NCBI GenBank assembly: GCA_963932145.1
Contig: OZ010577.1
Location: 21,314,289-21,378,288, forward strand
DNA: 64,000 nt
Source: Acanthosepion lycidas
Taxonomy: Eukaryota; Mollusca; Cephalopoda; Sepiida; Sepiidae
Reading direction: 5' to 3'
Of this stretch, positions 10,927-22,010 are shown piece by piece. The position numbers were made by a program, and so were the translations under genes. Below the pieces are notes generated by a model. That model saw only the letters and a program-made list of their open reading frames with translations, made no database searches and was not told the origin of the DNA. Each line of letters starts with the position of its first letter. Within the stretch, counting starts at the first letter, position 1.

Positions 10927-10930
<4 letters not shown>
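8914..10930. other. AT-rich DNA, no gene seen
   Basis: No coding signal. It starts with a (TG)n run. A hairpin lies at 9417-9482. The block 10260-10500 is built from irregular repeats of tatttttaaat-like words and looks like a decayed AT satellite. Confidence 0.5.
9417..9482. repeat. inverted repeat with 18-19-bp arms
   Basis: The arms tttattgaggtttggttt and its complement (gaaaccaaacctcaataaa) flank a loop of about 29 bases. The arms could be ends of a small palindromic MITE. No duplication of the flanks is evident. Confidence 0.7.

Positions 10931-10931
<1 letters not shown>

Positions 10932-10957
<26 letters not shown>
10932..10957. repeat. (TA)n microsatellite, MITE target
   Basis: TA repeat interrupted by the MITE that starts at 10958; TA continues on the other side at 11216. 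Confidence 0.9.
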
Positions 10958-10959
<2 letters not shown>

Positions 10960-11215
10960 AGGTTGGTGCAAAAATAATGTCGTTTTCTCACATATGTTAC
11001 TACAAAGAAAAATATACGGAAAAAACAAACAAAAATCCTTATATGCAATTATGCTGTTTTAATTTTAATATAATGTCATAAAACAGCATAATTGCATATA
11101 AGGATTTTTGTTTGTTTTTCCGTATATTTTTCTTCATACTGTCGGATCTATATCCATATATTTGCTTACATATGTTACTATGTGAGAAAACGACATTATT
11201 TTTGTACCAACCTAA
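10958..11215. mobile_element. mariner-type MITE (258 bp) with an inner palindrome
   Basis: The outer ends are TTAGGTTGGTGCAAAAATAA and the complementary ...TTGTACCAACCTAA, in TA flanks. The outer 45 bases on each side match the 80-bp MITEs at 41.5 and 42.6 kb. The centre is occupied by a second, unrelated hairpin (about 11007-11135) with arms of about 55 bases, for example ggaaaaaacaaacaaaaatc and its complement. The word acatatgttacta occurs on both sides of the insert (10991-11003 and 11168-11180), as a duplication would. Confidence 0.85.
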
Positions 11216-11364
11216 TATATATACAAATTCACATATACTCCTCTATCAACCAACCTATAGTTACAAGATACAACAAAATATAAATAAAAGAAGTTTATGA
11301 GATGTTGATCCAGTGTTTATCAATTTGGAGAACAGCTCTATGAAATGATTCTAGTTGAAACAAC

Positions 11365-11765
11365 ATCTTGAAAACAGCCATGCATAATTCAGAGACAAGG
11401 ATCATGCATTTTTCAAGCTCAAAGAGGCCAATTTGAAACAAGCAACATTAGGCATGGCTGGAACCTTCCAAAACTAAACAGCTGCAATTGTGAAAGCATC
11501 ATACAAAGTTGCCTATGAGAGCACAAAGAATAAGAAGGGACATATGATTGGGGAAATGTTATTAAAATCATGTTTGCTGACCTGCACCAAGCTAGTCTTG
11601 GGAGACTCTGCCTATCAAATGATGAAGTAAATTTCAATGTTGAATGATACTATTCACTCTCATATTGACAATCTGGCTTAGGATACAAAGAAGTCATTAA
11701 TTTCGAAAATTAAGAAGTCTCAGGATACTGTCCTAAATTTAGCTTTTTATAATACAAGATTAAAT
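11365..11765 (+). pseudogene. hAT-like (ZBED/SCAND3-type) transposase relic
   Basis: The plus-strand translation in shifting frames resembles the central part of hAT transposases and their ZBED5/FAM200-type domesticated relatives. The word order is KVAYESTKNKK, then IGEMLLKSC, TKLVLG, MMKQISMLNDTIHSHIDNL and KKSLISKIKK. This matches the consensus order 'SYxVAxxIAKxKKPHTIGE...LIKPC...LSNxTVxRRI'. Frames change at least twice and stops interrupt it; the N-terminal zinc finger and the C-terminal dimerisation domain are not visible. No terminal inverted repeats were found, so this is an old fragment. Confidence 0.6.
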
Positions 11766-11769
11766 AATG

Positions 11770-14700
11770 GAAAATAATAAGATGACTGTGTTTGAAAATG
11801 TCTTAGAAATCCCAGCTTCTGCCTGGGCTTGAACAGTGATCACTGGTAACAAAACTTGAGAAGGTCAGAAGGCATGAGTAACATCAAGGACCAAAGTTAC
11901 TGATGCATTTTGAAGAACTTTTTTAATATATTACAGTTCACCCAATACAAGGCTCAAGAGTCACTCAAAGTAGTGGGTTACTGTTAAAAGGATTATGATG
12001 AATGAGGTAGTAGTAGAAAGTGAATATTATGTAGATCAGGAGGATAGATTACAATAGAGACTTGACATGATTGTAGTGTTCAAGGAAGGATCCACATGGG
12101 AGTTTTTCACAAAGTAACAGTTCTTGGGAAAAAGCTGTCCAAATGAAAGACATTATATTTTGAAAACAGAGGAAATAATGAAGATTCGACCATGTGAAAG
12201 CAACATGGCATGTCCTTGCTGTAAAGGTCTGAACTGATGAAACTAAAGAAAGGAGCACTCATCTGAACAACATGGAAATAGTGACAGAATAGCAACAGAC
12301 TTTCAATGTTGTGTCTGTAAGAAAGAGATGCAGAGTGGAGAATAAGTCATCTCCCACAAGACCATTTAAGTGATTTTGGATTCTATCAAGGCTGGAAAAT
12401 AAGGATTGTGCAGTTCCAGCTTAGATGTAGCAGAAACATCCAATTTTTGGTGTAACAAAGAAAAATTTATAAAGTTTAACAGACATACCTGCCAAAAAAA
12501 TACAGTGTGTCACAGAAGGACAGTTTATCTCTTGAATCTGCTATTACTGTATATTCCCCTGGTAATTTTCATTATTTTAAAAAGCTATTTTTAGATCATA
12601 TGAAACTTGATTTATACATTTTTTTCTTTAGAATTGGCAACAGAACTGTTAAACACTAGTAAAGGGTATAAAAATATGTGAACCAACTGTAATGCAAAAT
12701 TTATTTTATTACAGTATAAAGAAAAAAATTTTGAAAATAAATTTGTTATTCATAAATTTATAAAAAAATCTCTGCACTTTAAAACAAGAAAATATAAATA
12801 AACAAATAACAAGTAAATGAATTTATAAATTTTGAAATTCATTTTCTGGGCATTTCTTTCTTTTTTTTTTGTCACATAAATTCATTAAAATAGGCTGAAA
12901 GCATCTGCATTTAAATATTTTTTTTCTCTCAAGAATCAACAATAAAAATGCTAAACACTTTTCACATATTACATTGTTTATTTAAAAAAAAATAATTTTA
13001 TATTTATAAGATAATAAAAAAAAGTCAACTAAAATTTATTATTTACTAAAAATTAATATTAAAAATTACTGAGTAATCACAATAGTTCTTTTTTTTTTTA
13101 GGGGGTTATATTTGTTAAACTTTGCCAAAAAGGTTCCTTTATCCACTAAAATGTCAACTTGACAAAACTGCCCCAGAAAAGTCAGAAGAGAAATCATGAA
13201 AAGAAAAAAAGAATGAAAATAATATTGAAGATTACACAGTTTTGGAATAGATATATGGAACATATAAATTACAAAAATGAAGCACGATTTTCTCTTTCCA
13301 GAAATGATGCTAAATCTACTAATGAACAACCAGTGATTGGTTGCTTTTACTGAACAATAAATAAAAGCTTGTCTGAAAATCTTTATGTGTGTACAAATTT
13401 ATTTCTTTGTTGTCAGGCAGTAATCAATATGTCAAGAATGCAAAATCTGTATGCACTTGGTATACAGATACAATCTGAATGCCTTAGAAGATAACATTTG
13501 TGCATCTGCATTACCAATGCCACCAACTTGTAACTGCTATGGAAAGAAAAAGAAGGAAGAGAGGAATAGGAAATTGGGAGAAGGGAAGAGATTGAACACT
13601 TATTTCTAAACAAAAAATAAAACTTAAGAAATTACCAAAAATCTGACCAAAAAAGGTAGAAATGACCTTATGTAAATAAATCCTATTTTTAAGATTAGTG
13701 AATAGAATTTTAACTTTATAAACTGATCGTTGTAAAGTTTTCAATAAAAACTGCAACCATATTTTGTTTTTACTGATAAGGTTAACTAAGTATAGATCAG
13801 AGAGAAATAGGGAGAGGAAGATTGTGTTGCCCCAGTCTCACAAATAGAGAGAACCTGCTGATCAGTATTTTCTGTTAAGAGAATAATCTGATATTATAGC
13901 CAAAATCACTTCATTATTTTTATTATAATTATGTAACATAGATATTTATTAAATTCAAGTATGAAACAAGGCTAAATAGATGAATAAACAATGGGATGTG
14001 GACTGTGTCACACAAATCTATCAAGGGAGGAGAGAGCCTGCTTGCCTTAAAAATCAGCATTCAAAATTCCAGTTTTTAGCTGAACTCTAACTCAACCTCA
14101 AATGGGTAAATAGTAAAAATACCAGCAATACATTTTGTAAAGGATATTACTAATTCTTCCAAGAAAAGTAAAATTTCAGCATTAAATGACTCATAAGAAG
14201 TTGATATGCCACTAAACAAACAAACCTTGAATGACAACATTGAACAGTGCAATTGTCCTATTCTGTCAATAATGTGTTACTACTCAACCACAGACAATAT
14301 ATGTCTTTCATGATTTTTAGTTCATAATTATAGAATGCAGTGTTTAATTCTCTGTTATTTCTCTGTTGCTAGAGCCTTTGTGTAGAAAATAGCTATAATA
14401 GCTATAGTTACAGTCAGTGGGTGAAAATAAGAGAATCCCAACCGCTGTTTGTGTATACCATATTCAAATGCATTTGGTGCTAAAATATAAGTCATTATTG
14501 TTCCACTTACTAAAAGAATTTATAAGAGTGAAATAAAATTATTTATTTGTTTAATATTTGTTTAATTCTGCTCCCATCAAAGGTTATATAAACAGCTAAC
14601 TTCATAAAGATTCTAGATAAGAGACAGACAGAAGAAGCAGTAAAAAAAGAAAAATACCTACTTTAAAACTGTTTCTGATGACAAATATACAAGATGGATA

Positions 14701-14990
14701 ATGGGTAAATGTCAACCCTAACAAACAAATGTCGACAGTAAATGTTCAAAGATGAATTAACACTGAAGTATTTTCAGCTAACGAAATGACCTATTGCAAT
14801 GCCTACTTGGTGAGATACATTTACCTTTGTCATAGAAAAGTGTTAAGCAAGTTAGCCTTGCAGCTCATTACAATTATAATGAGTTCAATCCTCACTAAAT
14901 CTCTCACTACAGTGGCCTTGTGTCAGATAAACTTAATCTTACTCAATAATTATATCAGTGGTCAACGTAATATTTATGATTAGTGCTTAT
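11770..14990. other. non-coding DNA, nothing recognised
   Basis: Short ORFs occur on both strands but none shows a family motif, and several overlap one another. 11770-12420 is less AT-biased than its surroundings and may be a decayed unidentified repeat. 13930-14980 appears unique. Confidence 0.45.
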
Positions 14991-14999
14991 GCACCTTTT

Positions 15000-16200
15000 T
15001 TCAGGTGAAAAACATTCTGTTGGAAATTCTGGCAAAAATCAAATAATATTGGATTTTAATGAAACCTTTAGGACTTATTCACAAATGAATGAAATTTTTT
15101 TATTTAGAAAATCTTGGTAACAAATACTTTTTTTTAATTTTTTTTACATATCTTACTTTCACCCCCCCCCTCCCACTTAATTTCATAAAATTTTGAGAAA
15201 TTAAATTGCAATCTCGTTTAACTTCAATATCTTTTAAATAATTTTTAATTTTGTTTAAGTGTAGAAACATTCCCATTTTCATAAGTATGGATGTCTGTCA
15301 TGTGTTTTAAGAGGTGGCCTCCCTGAAAAATTTGGCTGACTGCAATTTTTTCATTTTCATTTCTGTGTTTAATTATGTTTACATCTCAACAGGCTTTCCA
15401 AATCATCCCTTAAAAATTTTAGTTTCAAGTAATTTTTACTTTTTCTAATTCCTAATTCACTAAATATTTTTATTTTATATATTTATTTTAGTGTAGGCCA
15501 TGCTTCAATTAAGTAATATTTTTTTTGTTAGTATTTTTTTACTTTTTTAAAGTTTATTCTTTTATGTGAGAGTTATTTTGATAAAAACATAAGGCTAAAA
15601 TTCAATAAAGTATTAGATAATTGCTGAAAATATTATGTTAATTTTAAATTACTAGCTGATTAAAAACCAAAAACAAAGTGTTCACTAAGATTTCGTAAAT
15701 TTATGTCAATTTCTGGTCAACCTTACTTAGCTTTTCAAAACCTTAGACTGCCAATCAATCGATTAACACATCAGAAAATCAAGATCCCATGGTTAAGAAA
15801 TGCTTGTATACTACATTTTATGCTATAAGAAAGTAATATTTGTTTCAAATCAGATTAATTTAACTTTAAATTTGCTAATTTTCATGAAATAACATGTCAC
15901 AAATATATATTTTATTTTTGGAAGATTATTAAAACTGATAATTAACTTTTGTTTACAGTCTGTCAAAATGGCTGATATTTCTCGACTTTCTGAAAGCAAC
16001 CAAAATTTTGAAATTTCAATCAATATAATTTCTATTTGAAATACACCAGAGTATTTTGCTTAGTGGAAATAGTAAATTTAATCATTTAGCTTTCAATTAA
16101 AGCTAAAAAAAAATGAATGCTTCAATAATGCTTTTTCATTTTTAAAAATTCATTTTAAACCTTAGGTATCGAAAATTTAATGAAGGTCCTTACCTAAAAG
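15000..16200 (+). repeat. diverged AT-rich repeat, copy A of three
   Basis: Shares an ordered series of blocks with 28560-29945 and 31690-34310. Examples are tttaatgaaacctttaggacttattcac, then gaaaatcttggtaa, then a gaaatacaccagagtattttgct block, then ttaaaccttaggtatc. Identity is moderate with many indels. No coding potential. The family is unnamed to me. Confidence 0.6.
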
Positions 16201-16743
16201 AAATATAGCATTAACAATAATAATGCTAATAAATGTCAACAAGCCATTGTATAGTTTGGGACTACACCAAAGGATACTTTTTGCACCACTGTGTTTTTTG
16301 TATTTGAATAAATAAACCAAACATTTATAATCTTAAAATTATGATTCTATTTCAAACTTACAATTTCTACTGTTAAGCTAATACTTGTAAGGCATTCGAT
16401 TAAAAATGTAATTAACTTCAAATGCTTCATTACTCTGAATCATTATTTACAATTTCTTCAAAACTATTATTCATTTATTAAGTTGGAATAGTTTTTTTAT
16501 TATTCTTCATCACAACATTGTAGACCATTCTATTCTTCAGATACATGAAATAACTGATTGATTTGTTTTATCGATTATCAATTTTTTGCAGGTTATTTAA
16601 AACCAAAACTTATTTTTGGATTGCAAGAATATTTTTTTTTTTTTGCAAGTGAACATTGTATGAACAATTTTTTTGAGAAAATAATGATTTTCAGATACAT
16701 GTCCTATTTAACCCATAGCTGGAGAGAGAAGAGGTGAATTTAT

Positions 16744-17016
16744 CAGTCAGTTATGTGCCATGTGTGATACACGCTTAGGCGATCATGTATCTTTCGATAC
16801 ATGACTGACGAGGCAGATTTCTTTCTACAGTAGACATCCAAGGCTATAGAACCAAGTCTGTCTTACTATTTACCCATAGCTGGGGGGAGAAGAGGAGGAT
16901 TCATAGCTTTCCCAAGATTATTAGCACGTAAGTGTAATGGATTCAAATTGAATTCAAACTCGGCTATCAGATTTCTCAATCCGAGCCACTTATTCATTAC
17001 TCAACCATGTCTCCGT
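16744..17016 (-). mobile_element. tRNA-derived SINE inserted into an older SINE
   Basis: The head on the minus strand reads GGAGACATGGTTGAGTAATG (A-box region), then GGCTCGGATTGAGAAATC and a B-box-like GAGTTTGAATTC. The body includes 'cccagctatgggtaaatag' and ends with a self-complementary segment around cagtcagttatgtgcc. The same end occurs in the SINE at 36.36-36.67 kb. Length is 273 bp. Confidence 0.75.
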
Positions 17017-17152
17017 GGATTTATACCTTTGCTAAAGGTATTTGCATGTAAGTAAATGTAACAAACCCAATTGGATTTCAAAGTTGACCCTCAAATTTCT
17101 CAGCAAAGCTGTTATCCATTACACCACCTACATATTCAAGCTTAAAGCACCT

Positions 17153-17276
17153 GTTGTTCCCGAATACAGGGAATAACAGTAGCCATCTAAGTACTGACCA
17201 GGCTTAGTGTTGCTTAACTTTAGTGATCGGATGAGATCCAATGTTTGAACATGTTATGGCTATATGCTCTTATCTA
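17153..17276 (-). pseudogene. 5S-rRNA-derived sequence, nearly full length
   Basis: The minus strand reads TAGCCATAAC..., GATCTCATCCGATCACT, AAGTTAAGCA, GCCTGGTCAGTACTTAGATGG, then AACAGGTGCTTTAAGCTT. These blocks follow the order of metazoan 5S rRNA from 5' to 3' over about 120 bases, with a disturbed stretch of about 25 bases near the TGGGAATACC block. It heads the SINE above. Confidence 0.75.
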
Positions 17277-17314
17277 AAATGAGCTACTAAGCTAGCAAAG
17301 ACAAATTCAAATGA

Positions 17315-17640
17315 AAGTACACGTCATAGTGGATAAAGGCATTGATTAGATACAGTGACAGGACCCAAACAGTGTGAGTTCAATACCTGGTTAAGGCAGT
17401 GGAGAACTTGGAGAGGGGAATTAACAGGAGATAACTGATAACTGACATCCATTAAACATGGCATGTGAAACTAGAACAGTCTACCCCAGTGAGTGAAATA
17501 AAGGGTTCAGTTTGACATTCCAACCACCTGAAGAAGACCAGAGTGTACAACGGTCAAAACGTTGTAATAAATATGGCAACAAAGATGAGGACAATAGTCC
17601 GAATATTGTAAATAGTGTACATAATACCTCATCTCAAAAA
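17315..17640 (+). mobile_element. tRNA-derived SINE of a second family (CGAAACG-type tail)
   Basis: The tRNA-like head (catagtggataaaggc as A-box region, gtgagttcaatacctgg as B-box) is followed by a body containing ggcatgtgaaactagaacag. The 3' region reads cacctgaagaagaccagag, tgtacaacggtcaaaacgtt and gaggacaatagtccgaat. The same body and 3' region form the right half of the element at 35.5-35.98 kb. The head is degenerate. Confidence 0.65.
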
Positions 17641-17724
17641 TATAAACAGATGCTAAAGTACTTTCTGCCTGAATTTCTGGGATGAAGAGTTGTCATTATT
17701 AACTATAACTATATTCAGACAAAG

Positions 17725-17955
17725 CCTCATAATAGTATTATTAAAGCATCGATACTCACAGGACAGACTAAAGTTAAGAGAAACAGAGAAAAGGAACACA
17801 CCACCTACCTGGAAAGCTTGAGTGAATGGATGGCGAAGCAGGGTTTGGAAGAGATGACAAAAAGACAAAACTTATTAAGAGCTACAAGGGACAAGAAATT
17901 GTGAAAAGCCATGATCACCAACATCTTGAAGGGACAGATCACATAGAATAAAAAT
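17725..17955 (+). mobile_element. FADD-type LINE 3' fragment
   Basis: Nucleotide similarity to the C-terminal/3' region of the LINE at 1.2-1.74 kb: a block near catcgatactcacaggacag, then aagcttgagtgaatggatgg and gaaaagccatgatcacc. Reading frame is lost. Confidence 0.6.
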
Positions 17956-18029
17956 GTAAATTTCTTGATTTCAGAGGTAGCAGCCACTATATAGATATAC
18001 GAATTTTCTGAAATTTAAACATTCCAGCG

Positions 18030-18310
18030 ATCATGGAAACAAAAAGGATACTTATAATTAATATCAGAAAGAAACAGTAAAAATTTCTAGGGCATGTAAT
18101 GAGGAAAGAGGGCTTGGAAAATTTGATACTTGCAGGACAATATGAATGCAAAAGGTACAGAGGAAAGCAACACACAACCTACCTGACTAACATGAGTGAA
18201 TGGCTAGCAGAGCAGGGTTTGGGAGAGATGGCAAAAATATAAAGCTATTAAGAGCTATAAAAGACAAGAAATTATGGAGAGCTATGATTGCCAACGTCCT
18301 GAGCACAGAA
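18030..18310 (+). mobile_element. FADD-type LINE 3' fragment
   Basis: Same LINE region as the preceding fragment. It begins with aaaaaggatacttataatta, continues through gggcatgtaatgaggaaaga and ends at gagagctatgattgccaac. The frame is interrupted. Confidence 0.65.
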
Positions 18311-18314
18311 GAAG

Positions 18315-20213
18315 AAAGTCAGCATTATGGATGTGCCTTCCATTCTGCTCCAAGTGTGTATTGATCCCGGTAACCCTCAGGGAGATTCAAATTGAAATCT
18401 TTATTTAATCTAAAAGTATAGACTGTTCTCGTTCTACATTAGCTTTGGAGATGAATAGCTTTACTGGTGATCTTGTGCCAGACTAACATGAGCCGTGTTA
18501 ATATGTTGAGTTAAACAAGAGTCTTATAATAGGTTCATAAGCTCATCTCATGGATCAATTCATTAGTGTTGCAAATTCAATCCTCACTTTATTGGTGAAT
18601 GAACTCCATACTTATAGAGTGAACTACCTCCTATTACTGTCAGCAAATACTAAGCTCAGAAAATATCAAGAAGATAGATTTCTATGTTTTTAGCCAGTTT
18701 CCAGCTTATCAAAACAGAAAGATACTAAGTGTTCAGGTCAATACAAGACATGTTTGAATGCTTATCTTCTATTGGTCGTTAACAAAAACAGCAAACATCT
18801 TGTCATAGTGAAGAGAGACAATTGAAGTCAAATCTATTCTTCATATGATGTCTTCCTTACTTCCAGTCTGTTTTGTTAACTGAATAAATGAATTTTTATT
18901 TGAAAGAAGTGCTTTGAATAGTGCAGCAACAAAATTGTTCAGGAATGAAAGGATAAAAGCTACAGTTAATGAATGTAATAACTGTTCGTAAGAAAGTGTA
19001 TAATGAAATGTATAGAGCCTCACAGAGTAACAGAAATATAATATCAACATCAAATGAATTTATTCTTCAAATTTCAAGATTACAAACATGATGCTTCAAG
19101 TCATTTGTCTGATTTTATGCATTCCTAAGACTTGTCATTTTAAATATTAGTTTTTCTTTCAGAATTTATTAACTGCAATGAATGAGACATTCTTTTGACT
19201 TTGTTTTCAAGAAATTTTGTATGTCTTGTTAGATTTTCAAAAGATACTATTAAGAAAAACCACCACTGCTTACTTACTTTTATACATTATTTACTTCCCT
19301 TTACTCTCAAACTATGACCTAAATATTTATGTGGTTACTACTTTAAAAGCAGAAAATGGCTATATTTGAATAACCAAGCAACTTAATTATAAAATCCACC
19401 AACAAAACTGCTTTTATAGTCCTGAACAGAATGACACCTAGTAGGTGACCTGATAGATAAATTGTAGGCAATCTCACACATTAAACCAATCTTAAGACAT
19501 AATGAAGTCCAGGCTGGTTTGGAAATCCTGGCTTTAACCTAGAGTAAATATATGTATATGTGTATTAGATATATATAGATAGATGTCTAATGGCCTGAAG
19601 ACTGTGGTCAAGCATGAAACTGTCGCTGCTCGGTGTTGATCTCGATTTTTATTTTTACATATGCTCTATCCTTCATATTAAGCCCTTTTACCCATAAATA
19701 TAGCAGACCTTAAAACTATATATATATATATATATATATATAGCTTGATCCAAGGTTACGTCTCCAAAAATAACATTCCCAATTACTACTACAACTATCA
19801 CTAGAATTTTACCTACTCCAACATATTACTATCCCTTATCTCCACCTCTCCTCCCTTACCTCTCACTCTTAGGACCCTTGTGAGATGATGTGCCTAAACT
19901 TTTGACCGCTGTGTATTGGCAAGAAAAATCTCCACAGACCAGTCAACATTAAACACCCAATCCATTCTTCACCAAACCGCTATCAACAAGCACTATTGTT
20001 TCACTGTCACCTTTTCTTTATGCATATTTTTCTTCTCGAACAAATAGAAAAAGGAAGTGACATTTCACATATGTCTTGTTTACAAGCAGGATTATTCATA
20101 ATCATTTTCGATTCTCACCTGTCAAAGTGCAGTTGAAATGCACTGAAACAAAGTTGTCTCTTTGTAGTGAGTAAAATGGTTTTGTCTATATGATAAAATT
20201 ATAATAAATAAAT

Positions 20214-20257
<44 letters not shown>

Positions 20258-20285
20258 CTGATCCAATGCTATATCTCCAGTCAGG
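18315..20285. other. non-coding DNA with (TA)n tracts
   Basis: No motif-bearing ORF. (TA)n tracts are at 19714-19741 and 20214-20251. The 70-codon ORF on the minus strand at 18841-19053 has no recognisable feature. Confidence 0.5.
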
Positions 20286-20289
20286 TTTC

Positions 20290-20545
20290 TTATATTCACT
20301 TTGACACAAATACCCTTGAGAAAGGTATGAATCCCTCTCCTTCCCTTGCAGAATTTGTATCTGGAAAAATCATTATTCTCAAAAAATTAAAAATAAATTG
20401 ATAATGCAATATTCACTAGTAAAAAAAAACAAACAAACAAAAAAAAAAACAATTATTCGCTCAATCCAAAATATATTTCAGTTTTAAATAATAAAGGGTT
20501 GATAAACCATAAAAAAATCAATAAATCAATTAATCAGTCTTATGT
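20290..20545 (+). mobile_element. SINE 3' body plus AT-rich tail (5' truncated)
   Basis: Begins with the SINE body words aaatacccttgagaaagg and tatgaatccctctcc. It continues directly into the AT-rich tail shared with the minus-strand SINEs at 4.4 and 16.5 kb (atctggaaaaatcattattc ... gggttgataaacc). It shows that the tail belongs to this SINE subfamily. Confidence 0.65.
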
Positions 20546-21449
20546 CATTTTCTGTTCACCAATGCTCACTTATGCATTTGTATCAAACTATAACAATTCA
20601 TTTTGATTGGTTCTAGTCAAGAGTTTAATCAAGCATCTTACATCTTCTCATTTGACACAATCAATTAAAATCAAGACAGAAAGTAAATTTTCAAGAAATT
20701 ACAATTTTTACCACTAGCATAAAATAATTACAACTAAAGATAATTTTAAAAAAATGTAAATGAATGAATTTCTAACTATATAAATAAAGAACAAAAAAAA
20801 TGTTTGCAATTTTACTGCCTGTGTTGTCTCTAAAAAATACGGCAAGGTTAATTAAATGAAATGCAATATCTTGGACAGAACTTACATAAGCTCCAAAGAC
20901 TTTCTTTTATGCCTTAATTATTGATTCTGGATTTAATTATCATCAGAGGAATGTTTTAGAAAGTGGAATCAAAAGAAAAGGTAGGGAATAAAAATTAATA
21001 AGAAAGGAAAAAAAAGAAAATCAATGGCCATGTTGTATCCAATTTGCTAAATTCAATCAAAGAAATTTTCTGTTATTTGTAAAAAGAAAACGTTAATGTT
21101 AAACACAAAATTTGAAGATTAAATTCAAGGCCTCCACCCAAAAAGAAATCATGACAAGAATTTTATTTTGATACTGGAAGATTCATAAAAAAAAAAAAAG
21201 AAAAATAATTCCTAGAGGCCATTGGCAAATTTGGTGTGCAATATTGATTATAAGAAGTAATCTATGAATAAATACACTGACATGTAATCATAAATCTTTA
21301 ATGTACATGAACCATGTGACTTAATTTTTCCTGAATAATTTCATATTTTTTATCAGTTCTTATTTCAGCAGATAAAGAATATTGGATGAAATTTTGGGTC
21401 ATTATCATCATTCTGTAAGGTATTTGGATAAATATTCTCATCCCTCAAT

Positions 21450-21640
21450 ATGGATGCATGGCCAAATGGTTAGAATGTTCACTTTCTGCCTTTAAGACAC
21501 AGGTTCAAATCTCATACTCTATTTGTTCATCAAGCTGACTTCTTGAAGTTATTGACTTGAGGAGGCTAACAAAACATGTAACACCTTTGGAAAATGCCTG
21601 AAAACCATACTACGGGTTGACTCAAGCCTTATGAGTGAAA
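21450..21640 (+). mobile_element. tRNA-derived SINE head, third type
   Basis: tRNA-like sequence with A-box region GCATGGCCAAATGGTTAGAA and a good B-box, CAGGTTCAAATCTC, spaced as in a tRNA gene. The body that follows differs from the other SINEs. A continuation to about 21940 is possible but not supported by a second copy. The anticodon stem does not pair, so it is not a tRNA gene. Confidence 0.55.
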
Positions 21641-22010
21641 GTGGTTAGGTGGAACAGTTTGGAAGGTGTTGATGGTTGTGCTAGCATGAAGTCACAAGTC
21701 ATTGTGACAGAGGAGCATATTGGTCTTGTTCAGACTGTTGATAATGCCAGATTATGCACTCTCTCCCAGAAACTGTAACTGTGGTCTGCTCAGCATAGTT
21801 GCAGTATAAACCATAAGTGTGCTCTGTGGACTGAGCAGGTGTCTATAGCAGGGATTTGGATGGCTGCCTGGGCAGACAGATGTGTTTGTAAACAAATAGT
21901 AGCTGGCCATATTCTCAATAATTCTAGGTTTAAAAACCATTAAAAACAGACAAAAATCACTAATAGATTACCCATAAAATCTGCCAAATGATTAAAAAAA
22001 TTTTTTTTTA

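Larger units (their letters stand above)
16540..17276 (-). mobile_element. chimeric 5S-tRNA SINE with AT-rich tail, split by another SINE
   Basis: On the minus strand from 17276 the order is: 5S-like head (to 17153); tRNA-like head with GTAGGTGGTGTAATGGATAA and a B-box-like segment (17137-17060); and a body (to 17025). A second SINE (16744-17016) interrupts at this point. The body then resumes (16743-16704) and is followed by the same 3' tail as the SINE at 4.44-4.86 kb. The insertion is bracketed by gaatttat (16736-16743) and ggatttat (17017-17024), a 7/8 target duplication. This is the most complete copy of the 5S-tRNA-body-tail structure in the window. Confidence 0.75.

Noticed and set aside
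10856-11300. Short ORFs across the 10.96-kb MITE
   Set aside because: They arise from the inverted repeats and (TA)n tracts.
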